A stretch of DNA of 42,551 nt, from positions 1 to 42,551 of the forward strand of contig JAGWPB010000018.1 of the NCBI GenBank assembly GCA_028870665.1, read 5' to 3'. Of the stretch, positions 36,432 to 42,551 are shown piece by piece. The translations under genes were made by a program, and so were the position numbers. The notes below the pieces were generated by a model that worked only from the letters and a program-made list of their open reading frames with translations, searched no databases and was not told the origin of the DNA. Origin of the DNA: Lysobacteraceae bacterium. Its GTDB lineage: Bacteria > Pseudomonadota > Gammaproteobacteria > Xanthomonadales > Rhodanobacteraceae. Within the stretch, counting starts at the first letter, position 1. Each line of letters opens with the position of its first letter.

Positions 36432-39056
36432 GTGCGCCGCCCGATCGCGGCCCGCGAGTTCGCCGTGACCCCCACACCCGCCCCCGTCGCACGCCGCTCG
36501 TGGCTCAGCGCCGCGCTGTTCGCGCTGCTGGTGGCGGCGCTCAACGTCGGCCTGTGGGCATGGGCCAACCAGCCGGTCAACGCCCCCGGCTGGCAGGGTT
36601 CCATCCACGGTTTCGCCTACAGCGCCTTCCAGCGCTATCAGAGTCCGCTCAACGACACCTACCCCAGCGGCGACGAGATCCGCGGCGACCTCGCCCTGCT
36701 GTCGAAATACAGCCACCGCATCCGCACCTATTCCTCGTTGCAGACGCCGCAGATCCCGCGCCTGGCCCGCGACTACGGTCTCGACGTGATGGCCGGCGCC
36801 TGGCTCGACCGTCGCCGCGAGAACAACGAGCGCGAGCTCGACGCCCTGATCGCGCAGGCGCGACGCTATCCCAACATCACCCGCGTGATCGTCGGCAACG
36901 AGGTGCTGCTGCGTCAGGACATGTCGCCGCACGCGCTGATGGCGTACCTCGACCGTGCCCGCGCCGCGATCCGCCAGCCGGTATCGACCGCCGAACCCTG
37001 GCACATCTGGGAGAAGTATCCCGAGCTGGCCGACCACGTCGACTTCATCACCGTGCACCTGCTGCCTTACTGGGAGGGTATTCCGCGCAAGGACGCGGTC
37101 GGCATGGTGCTGATGCGCTACCAGCAGCTGCAGCGGCTGTTCCCGGGCAAGCCGATCGTGGTCGGCGAGGTCGGCTGGCCGTCCAACGGCGACCGCTACA
37201 AGTACGCCGAGCCCAGTCCGGCCAACCAGGCGCTGTTCCTGCGCCAGTGGTTCAACGTCGCCAAGGCGCGCGGCATCGACTACTACGTGATGGAGGCCTT
37301 CGACCAGCCGTGGAAGGAATCGCTGGGCGAGGGTCGCGTCGGCGCCTACTGGGGCATGTTCGGCGCCGACCGCCAGCTGAAGTTCCCGCTGACCGGGCCG
37401 GTGATCGAGGATCCCGACTGGCCGTGGAAGGCGTTGTCCGCTTCGCTGCTGGCGCTGCTGCCGATGCTGGCGTTCGCGTATGCTTTCCGCCGCTTCCGCC
37501 CGGTCGGACGGCTGTTCTTCCTCAGCCTGGTCCAGCTGGCGGCGGGCCTGGTGGTGTGGGCGATCACGGTGCCGTTCGCCTTCTATCTCGACCCGTTCGA
37601 CTGGGCGATGCTGGTGATCCTGTTCCCGGCGCAGCTGGCGATCCTGGCCATCCTGCTGATCAACGGCTTCGAGTTCACCGAGGTGCTCTGGCGCCGCGGC
37701 TGGATGCGCCAGTTCGGCCTGCGCGCGCCGGCGCCGGCCGCGCAGCAGCCGTTCGTGTCGGTGCATCTGGCCTGCTACAACGAACCGCCGGAGATGGTGA
37801 TCGCCACGCTCGATTCGCTGGCCGCGCTCGACTACGCGCATTTCGAGGTGGTGGTGATCGACAACAACACCCGCGACGAGGCGATCTGGCGCCCGGTCGA
37901 GGCGCACTGTCGAGCGCTGGGTCCGCAGTTCCGCTTCTTCCATCTCGAACCCTGGCCGGGGTTCAAGGCCGGCGCGCTGAATTTCGGCCTCAAGGAGACC
38001 GATCCGCGCGCCGAGGTGGTCGCCGTGGTCGACGCCGATTACGTCGTGCGGCCGGACTGGCTGGCACGCCTGACCGGTTACTTCGACGACCCCAAGGTGG
38101 CGGTCGTGCAGTCCCCGCAGGCGCATCGCGATTTCGAGCACAACACGTTCCGGCGCATGACCGCGTGGGAGTTCGACGGCTTTTTCCGCATCGGCATGCA
38201 CCACCGCAACGAGCGCAACGCGATCATCCAGCACGGCACCATGACCATGGTCCGGCGCAGCGCGCTGGAGGGCACCGGCGGCTGGTCGGAGTGGACCATC
38301 TGCGAGGACGCCGAGCTCGGCCTGCGCCTGATGCACGCCGGCTACGACACCGTCTACGTCGACGAGGTCATGGGCCGGGGCCTGACCCCGGCCGACTTCA
38401 CCGCCTACAAGTCGCAGCGCTACCGCTGGGCGTTCGGCGCGATGCAGATCTTCAAGGCGCGCTGGGGCTGGATGATCCGCCGCGGCCCGCTCAGCCCCGG
38501 CCAACGCTTCCACTTCCTCACCGGCTGGTTCAGCTGGTTCGCCGACGCCCTGCATCTGGTGTTCACCCTGATGGCGCTGGCGTGGACTGCGCTGATGCTG
38601 GGCCTGCCGCAGTACTTCAGCCTGCCGATGAAGCTGTTCCTGATCCCGGTGCTGGGCTTCTTCGTGGCCAAGGCGGTGTTCGGCATCGTGCTCTATCGCG
38701 CGCGCGTGCCGTGCTCGTGGCGCGACACGCTGATGGCGGCGGTGGCCAGCATGGGCCTCAGCCACGCCATCGCGCGCGGCATCTGGTGGGGACTGGCCAA
38801 GAAGCAGGGCGAGTTCGTGCGCACCGCCAAGAGCCGGCGCCTGCGCGGCCGCCCGAGCGCGTTCGCCTCGGTGCGCGAGGAGCTGCTGATGGTGCTGGCG
38901 CTGGGCGCCGGCATCGCCGGCATGGCCTATGCCTATGGCGGCACCTACCTCGAAGGCAAGCTGTGGATCACCATCCTCGCCGCGCAGGCGATCCCCTACT
39001 TGTCGGCGCTGGTCGGCGCCACCGTCGCCCACCGCTCCGGCGAGGCGGCGGGGTGA
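36432..39056 (+). CDS. NdvB-like membrane protein: GH17 glucanase/transglycosylase domain fused to GT2 glucan synthase
   Basis: This protein probably makes and reshapes a beta-1,3-glucan, as NdvB does in Pseudomonas and Bradyrhizobium. After one membrane helix (LSAALFALLVAALNVGLWAW), residues about 55-330 form a GH17 domain: IVGNEVLL with the acid/base Glu157, and VVGEVGWPS with the nucleophile Glu246. Several membrane helices follow, then a family-2 glycosyltransferase (about 440-700) with DAD at 534-536, the catalytic base in CEDAEL (Asp626), and QRYRW at 662-666. Five or more C-terminal helices end the 874-residue chain. The start is uncertain: GTG 36432 or GTG 36465, neither with a clear ribosome-binding site. 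It follows clpB by 124 bases on the same strand. Active-site residues look intact in both domains. Confidence 0.88.
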   Translation: MRRPIAAREFAVTPTPAPVARRSWLSAALFALLVAALNVGLWAWANQPVNAPGWQGSIHGFAYSAFQRYQSPLNDTYPSGDEIRGDLALLSKYSHRIRTYSSLQTPQIPRLARDYGLDVMAGAWLDRRRENNERELDALIAQARRYPNITRVIVGNEVLLRQDMSPHALMAYLDRARAAIRQPVSTAEPWHIWEKYPELADHVDFITVHLLPYWEGIPRKDAVGMVLMRYQQLQRLFPGKPIVVGEVGWPSNGDRYKYAEPSPANQALFLRQWFNVAKARGIDYYVMEAFDQPWKESLGEGRVGAYWGMFGADRQLKFPLTGPVIEDPDWPWKALSASLLALLPMLAFAYAFRRFRPVGRLFFLSLVQLAAGLVVWAITVPFAFYLDPFDWAMLVILFPAQLAILAILLINGFEFTEVLWRRGWMRQFGLRAPAPAAQQPFVSVHLACYNEPPEMVIATLDSLAALDYAHFEVVVIDNNTRDEAIWRPVEAHCRALGPQFRFFHLEPWPGFKAGALNFGLKETDPRAEVVAVVDADYVVRPDWLARLTGYFDDPKVAVVQSPQAHRDFEHNTFRRMTAWEFDGFFRIGMHHRNERNAIIQHGTMTMVRRSALEGTGGWSEWTICEDAELGLRLMHAGYDTVYVDEVMGRGLTPADFTAYKSQRYRWAFGAMQIFKARWGWMIRRGPLSPGQRFHFLTGWFSWFADALHLVFTLMALAWTALMLGLPQYFSLPMKLFLIPVLGFFVAKAVFGIVLYRARVPCSWRDTLMAAVASMGLSHAIARGIWWGLAKKQGEFVRTAKSRRLRGRPSAFASVREELLMVLALGAGIAGMAYAYGGTYLEGKLWITILAAQAIPYLSALVGATVAHRSGEAAG

Positions 39057-39083
39057 GGATTGCGGATCCGGGGCGCGTCGTCG

Positions 39084-39806
39084 TCAACCCGCAGGCGCGC
39101 GCGCCAGCTCCATCACGGTGACGTCGCCCTTGCCGTCGCGCTGCTCGAACTTGACCGGCAGCAGCAGCGGTGGCGCGTACCAGGCGCGGATGCCGTTGTC
39201 GGCGTCGCTGCGCTCGACCTTGATCGCCTGATAGGTGCCCGCCGGCACCCGCAGCGGCGCGCGCGCGCCGATGGCGTAATGCTGCTGCGAGACGTGGTCG
39301 CGCAGCGCCACCGGCAGCACCAGGGTGCCGTGGGCACCGTCGGCCACGGCCATGCCCAGCGCCAATGTCGCGAGGTTGCGGTCGAGTGCGCGGCCGTCGA
39401 GCGCAAACACCTGGCTGCCGTTGCGATCCTGGTAGCGCGCCTGATGCGCGGTCCAGTCGAAGCTCAGACTGTTGCCGTTGTCCTTGATGCCGCTTTTCAG
39501 CGCGTAATGGTAGTCGAGACTTTCCGGCTGACCGCGCACCAGGCGGAAACGCGAATCGGTGCGCACCTTGAGGCCGAGCAGGGCGGCGAGTCCGGCGCTG
39601 CCGCGGGTTTCGGTACTGAACTGCCAGTCGCCGTCAGTGCCCGGTGCGAGGCGCATGGTCGCGGTGCCGAGGGCGTCACCATTGCGCAGCACGCGGTATT
39701 CGGCACTGACCGGCTTCAGTTCGGCCGCGCCCGCGGGGCGCAGGCTGGAGGCGGCGAGTGCCATCAGGCCGACGGCGATCAGGGCGGGCAACGGGATACG
39801 GGACAT
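39084..39806 (-). CDS. DUF3108 domain periplasmic protein
   Basis: This 240-residue protein has a signal peptide (about residues 1-26, MSRIPLPALIAVGLMALAAS onward, ending GAA). The mature part is the DUF3108 beta-rich domain: VSAEYRVLRNGDALGTATMR, WQFSTETRGSAGLAALLG, YHYALKSGIKDNGNSLSFDW, VPAGTYQAIKVERSD and GIRAWYAPPLLLPVKFEQRD. ATG 39806 has GGAG upstream; the frame stays open another 57 codons without support. Its biochemical role is unknown; the fold suggests envelope lipid or polymer binding. It follows purN, which is a recurrent gene order in Xanthomonadales, with a 269-base gap that holds a REP-like hairpin. Confidence 0.88.
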   Translation of the reverse strand: MSRIPLPALIAVGLMALAASSLRPAGAAELKPVSAEYRVLRNGDALGTATMRLAPGTDGDWQFSTETRGSAGLAALLGLKVRTDSRFRLVRGQPESLDYHYALKSGIKDNGNSLSFDWTAHQARYQDRNGSQVFALDGRALDRNLATLALGMAVADGAHGTLVLPVALRDHVSQQHYAIGARAPLRVPAGTYQAIKVERSDADNGIRAWYAPPLLLPVKFEQRDGKGDVTVMELARAPAG

Positions 39807-40013
39807 GGCGCAGGCTCCGGAATCGGGACCGGCGCACTCTGCCGCGCCACGCCTGAACGGCGGCTCAGGCCCGGCTGCGTTCAATCGATACGCTGGGCAG
39901 CCGGGATGGCGCCCCATGGAGGCGGTATCCGGGGCTCGATTCCTGAAATGGAACGAATCATTTGCGCAATCGCGCACTTCGCGGACAAGAATCTTTCTCG
40001 ATGCAGCATCATT

Positions 40014-40040
40014 CCCGGATTCCGCCGCGCGGTATCCGGG
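40014..40040. repeat. REP-like hairpin (CCCGGATTCCGC) downstream of purN
   Basis: CCCGGATTCCGC (40014-40025) and GCGGTATCCGGG (40029-40040) form a 12-bp stem with one mismatch and a CGC loop. It resembles the CCCGGAT..ATCCGGG REP units common in gammaproteobacteria. Its place between purN and the DUF3108 gene suggests an mRNA-end or stability role. GCGGTATCCGGGG occurs again at 39919-39931. The rest of 39807-40075 shows no gene. Confidence 0.75.
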
Positions 40041-40075
40041 CTATGCGGTTCTCGTGCCTCGATCGCGAACGGGTA

Positions 40076-40744
40076 TCAGGCCGATTGCAGGCTGCCGTCG
40101 ACCGCCAGCTGCAGCGGCGCGTCGAGACGGCGATCGTCCGCGTGCACGCCATCGGCGCGCAGGGCGATGCACCCCGTGACGAGCGCGGCGACGCAGGCGA
40201 CCAGCAGGCGATGCTCCAACGGCTGCAGCCGCGCGGCCAGCGACTCCGCGCTGTCGCCCGCCAGCACCGGCATCCGCACCTGCGCGATCAGCGGGCCGCC
40301 GTCGAGCTCGGGCGTGACGAAGTGCACGCTGGCGCCGTGCTCGGCGTCGCCGGCCTCGAGCACGCGCCGGTGCGTGTGCAGGCCGCGGTATTTCGGCAGC
40401 AGCGACGGATGCAGGTTGATCATGCGCCCCGCCCACGGCGCCAGCGCCGCGGCATCGAGCACGCGCATGAAGCCGGCCAGCACGACCAGCGCCGCGCCGC
40501 TGGCGGCGACGCGCTCGAACAGGGCGAGGTCGTAGCTGCGGCGATCGGGATAGCCCTGCGGATCGAGCGCCAGGGTGGCGATGCCCTCCGCCTCGGCGCG
40601 GCGCAGCGCCGGCGCCGCAGCCTTGTCGCCGGCGACCAGCACGATGTCGGCCGCCAGCCGGCCTTCGCGCCGCGCATCGATCAGCGCGGCGAGATTGCTG
40701 CCGCGGCCGGAGGCGAGCACGGCGATGGGGGTTGGGGAGGGCAT
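40076..40744 (-). CDS. purN: phosphoribosylglycinamide formyltransferase
   Basis: PurN transfers a formyl group from 10-formyl-tetrahydrofolate to GAR, the third step of purine synthesis. The 222-residue protein has LASGRGSNLAALIDA at the start (phosphate binding), LVVLAGFMRVLDAA, the catalytic NLHPSLLPKYRGLHTHR with the Asn-x-His pair, and HFVTPELDGGPLIAQV with the catalytic Asp. The C-terminus (HADDRRLDAPLQLAVDG) is somewhat longer than in E. coli. No Shine-Dalgarno is visible before ATG 40744; instead, a nine-copy heptamer array begins 16 bases upstream. It lies 225 bases after purM, a gap crowded with repeats. Confidence 0.96.
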   Translation of the reverse strand: MPSPTPIAVLASGRGSNLAALIDARREGRLAADIVLVAGDKAAAPALRRAEAEGIATLALDPQGYPDRRSYDLALFERVAASGAALVVLAGFMRVLDAAALAPWAGRMINLHPSLLPKYRGLHTHRRVLEAGDAEHGASVHFVTPELDGGPLIAQVRMPVLAGDSAESLAARLQPLEHRLLVACVAALVTGCIALRADGVHADDRRLDAPLQLAVDGSLQSA

Positions 40745-40756
40745 GGGCTGGGATCA

Positions 40757-40822
<66 letters not shown>

Positions 40823-40846
40823 AGCAGTGGGCAGGAAGAGCAGTCT

Positions 40847-40946
40847 GTCATCCTGAACGCAGTGAAGGATCTTTCCGCGCGGTCACGTTTCGGCACCGCT
40901 CACCCGCCTGCCGGCGAGACAGGCCCTTCGCTGCGCTCAGGGTGAC
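40847..40946. repeat. 100-base palindromic element, GTCATCCTGAACGCAGTGAA type
   Basis: The left arm (40847-40871, ending GGATC) and right arm (40923-40946) are imperfect inverted copies: the right arm reads GTCACCCTGAGCGCAGCGAA on the minus strand. The centre is GC-rich. The GTCATCCTGAGCG..GAAGGATCT sequence is a known widespread interspersed repeat type. A half copy lies at 33530-33560. It occupies the purM-purN gap next to the heptamer array. Confidence 0.82.
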
Positions 40947-40969
40947 AAGCCTGAATCCGAGTCCCGAGA

Positions 40970-42007
40970 TCAGCGGATGCGCACCCGCTCGCCGTCGCCG
41001 GCGCGGACGACCTCGCCGATCGGCGTCGCGCTCAGCCCGTGTGGCGTCAAGGCCGCGGTCACCGCGCCCACCTGCGCGGAATCGACGATCACCACGTAGC
41101 CGATGCCGCAGTTGAAGGTGCGCCACATCTCCGCGCGCGGCACCGCGCCCTCGCGCTGCAGCCAGTCGAACACCGGCGGTGGCGTCCACGCCGAGCTGTC
41201 GATGGCAAGGCCGAGACCGTCCGGCACCACGCGGATGATGTTCTCCTGCAGGCCGCCACCGGTGATGTGGGCCATGCCGTGCACCGGCACGCACCGGAGC
41301 AGGTCGAGGACGGCCCTGACGTAGAGCGTGGTCGGCGCCAGCAGCGCGTCGGCCAGACGCACGCCGCCGAGGTCGAGATCCCACGGCGAGCCGGCGCGCG
41401 CGACGATCCGGCGGATCAGCGAATAGCCGTTGGAGTGCGGCCCGGAGGACGGCAGGCCGAGGATCACGTCGCCGGCGCAGATCGCGCGACCGTCGATCAG
41501 CGCGGATTTTTCCGCGGCGCCGACGCAGAAGCCGGCGAGGTCGTACTCGCCGGGCGGATACATGTCGGGCATCTCGGCGGTCTCGCCGCCGATCAGCGCG
41601 CAGCCGGCCAGCTCGCAGCCTTTCGCGATGCCGCCGACCACGCTCACCGCGGTGTCGACGTCGAGCTTGCCGGTGGCGAAGTAGTCGAGAAAGAACAGCG
41701 GCTCGGCGCCCTGCACCAGCACGTCGTTGACGCACATGCCGACCAGGTCGATGCCGATCGTGTCGTGGCGATTCAGTTGCTGCGCCAGCTTCAGCTTGGT
41801 GCCGACGCCGTCGGTGCCGGACACCAGCACCGGCTCGCGGTAGCGGCCGGCCAGGTCGAACAGCGCGCCGAAGCCGCCCAGCCCGCCCATCACCTCCTTG
41901 CGGAAGGTGCGCGCCACCAGCGGCTTGATGCGCTCGACCACGGCGTTGCCGGCATCGATGTCGACGCCGGCGGCGCGGTAGGTGAGGCTTTCCTTCTCGG
42001 CGGACAT
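40970..42007 (-). CDS. purM: phosphoribosylformylglycinamidine cyclo-ligase (AIR synthetase)
   Basis: PurM closes the imidazole ring of AIR, the fifth step of purine synthesis, using ATP. The 345-residue protein starts [20 protein letters not shown]. It has [95 protein letters not shown] and [15 protein letters not shown], all family blocks. ATG 42007 was chosen by alignment to the conserved start; the frame is open to 42124 but would overlap the divergent DUF2066 gene. Its stop codon touches a short CCGAGT repeat. It probably leads a purM-purN operon. Confidence 0.97.
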   Translation of the reverse strand: MSAEKESLTYRAAGVDIDAGNAVVERIKPLVARTFRKEVMGGLGGFGALFDLAGRYREPVLVSGTDGVGTKLKLAQQLNRHDTIGIDLVGMCVNDVLVQGAEPLFFLDYFATGKLDVDTAVSVVGGIAKGCELAGCALIGGETAEMPDMYPPGEYDLAGFCVGAAEKSALIDGRAICAGDVILGLPSSGPHSNGYSLIRRIVARAGSPWDLDLGGVRLADALLAPTTLYVRAVLDLLRCVPVHGMAHITGGGLQENIIRVVPDGLGLAIDSSAWTPPPVFDWLQREGAVPRAEMWRTFNCGIGYVVIVDSAQVGAVTAALTPHGLSATPIGEVVRAGDGERVRIR

Positions 42008-42098
42008 CGCGTCGGAACCCGGCGGGATCAGCCGGTCATGATAGACGTTCGGCCCCCGATTGGGCAGACTGCAGGCCGGTTTCACGGCACCCGACGCC

Positions 42099-42551
42099 AT
42101 GCGCAAGTCGTTCGTTCCGGCCACCTTGCTGCTGCTGGCCCTGCTGTTCGGACTGGCGACCGCGGCCGCCGCCGATGACGCCCTGTACAGCGCCAGCGTG
42201 CCGCTGGCCGACGCTTCCGCCGGCGCCCGCGCCCAGGCCTTTGCCCAGGCGCTGGGTGCGGTGCTGGGTCATCTGAGCGGCGACCCGACCGTGGTCGCGC
42301 AACCGGGCGTGGCCGCGGCGCTGAAGAACGCATCCGCGCTGGTACAGCAGTACCGCTACGTACAGGGCGCGCCCGGAGCGCCGCTGATGCTGGCGGTCAG
42401 CTTCGATCCCGACGCGCTGCAACGACTGGCGCGCGACCTCGCGCTGCCGATCTGGCCCGGGCCGCGGCCGCCGGTGCTGGCGGTGCTAAGCACCGCCAGC
42501 GGCGCGCCGCTGACCGCCGCCCAGGCGGCGCCGCTGCTGGCCGCCGGCAGC
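42099..42551 (+). CDS. DUF2066 domain protein, 3' end beyond window
   Basis: The frame is open from ATG 42099 to the last base (151 codons, no stop), so the gene continues past the window. The product starts with a signal peptide ([20 protein letters not shown], then TAAAAD). The mature part begins [20 protein letters not shown], then [20 protein letters not shown] and [11 protein letters not shown], the pattern of DUF2066. The function of this periplasmic domain is unknown. It is divergent from purM across 91 bases, a placement known in Xanthomonadales, where a permease and hda often follow. The family call rests on the first 90 residues. Confidence 0.82.
   Translation, partial: MRKSFVPATLLLLALLFGLATAAAADDALYSASVPLADASAGARAQAFAQALGAVLGHLSGDPTVVAQPGVAAALKNASALVQQYRYVQGAPGAPLMLAVSFDPDALQRLARDLALPIWPGPRPPVLAVLSTASGAPLTAAQAAPLLAAGS

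Noticed and set aside
36102-39032. 976-codon frame opposite the GH17-GT2 gene
   Set aside because: Shadow of the real gene by the same GC codon-bias effect; the sequence is rich in His, Gln and Arg with no signature.

Overview
The window is about 42.5 kb of high-GC DNA, dense with genes, and almost all of it is conserved chromosomal housekeeping sequence. Gene content and order point to a gammaproteobacterium of the Xanthomonadales/Lysobacterales, possibly Rhodanobacteraceae: glyA-nrdR-ribD-ribE-ribBA-ribH-nusB-thiL-pgpA, ruvB-ybgC-tolQRAB-pal-cpoB-queE-queC-tRNA-Lys, and purM-purN-DUF3108 with a divergent DUF2066 gene. The assignment is inferred from gene order and protein character, not from a 16S gene. 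No rRNA, prophage, transposase, CRISPR array or plasmid gene was found.

Layout. 1-1450: the 3' part of a CbbR-type LysR regulator and a small gene of unknown function. 1455-9093 (minus): a long cofactor and one-carbon cluster (SHMT, NrdR, riboflavin pathway, NusB, ThiL, PgpA). 9323-10984 (plus): EttA. 11077-16179 (minus): an ABC export operon (duplicated FtsX-type permease, HlyD-type adaptor, ATPase) followed by a BamE-like lipoprotein gene, with a divergent TonB-C-like lipoprotein gene at 16396. 17000-20424 (minus): a membrane-anchored stand-alone glutamate-synthase domain, DgkA and GcvPB. 20615-24058 (plus): a POT-family peptide transporter and the RegB/RegA redox two-component system. 24107-25066 (minus): an isoaspartyl peptidase. 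25221-33242 (minus): tRNA-Lys, queC, queE and the complete Tol-Pal envelope operon, with ybgC and ruvB at its head. 33713-36307 (plus): ClpB behind a sigma-32-like promoter. 36432-39056 (plus): an NdvB-like GH17-GT2 fusion. 39084-42007 (minus): a DUF3108 protein, PurN and PurM. 42099 to the end (plus): a truncated DUF2066 protein.

The protein genes are mostly orthodox. What stands out is the number of short non-coding repeats between them, and once inside a gene. At least seven kinds occur: GGGGTCAG-type palindromes in the riboflavin cluster; a GTAGGCTGGGCT REP pair; a GACGCGAAG palindrome inside the ABC operon; a GGGACTTCCnT(T/C)GGTCG tandem repeat that is coding in the ABC adaptor and non-coding upstream of clpB; heptamer GTG(A/G)GCG arrays at nearly the same distance upstream of queC and purN; a GTCATCCTGAnCG..GAAGGATC palindrome; and a CCCGGATTCCGC hairpin. 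Other points of interest are a RibBA whose GTP cyclohydrolase II half has lost its zinc cysteines, a roughly 40-residue low-complexity insertion in RibD, and a RegB that keeps both its quinone-binding motif and its redox cysteine. I did not find a clearly novel multi-gene system. The strongest candidates for undescribed biology are the heptamer arrays before queC and purN, the repeat that has become coding, and the ABC exporter with its lipoproteins.
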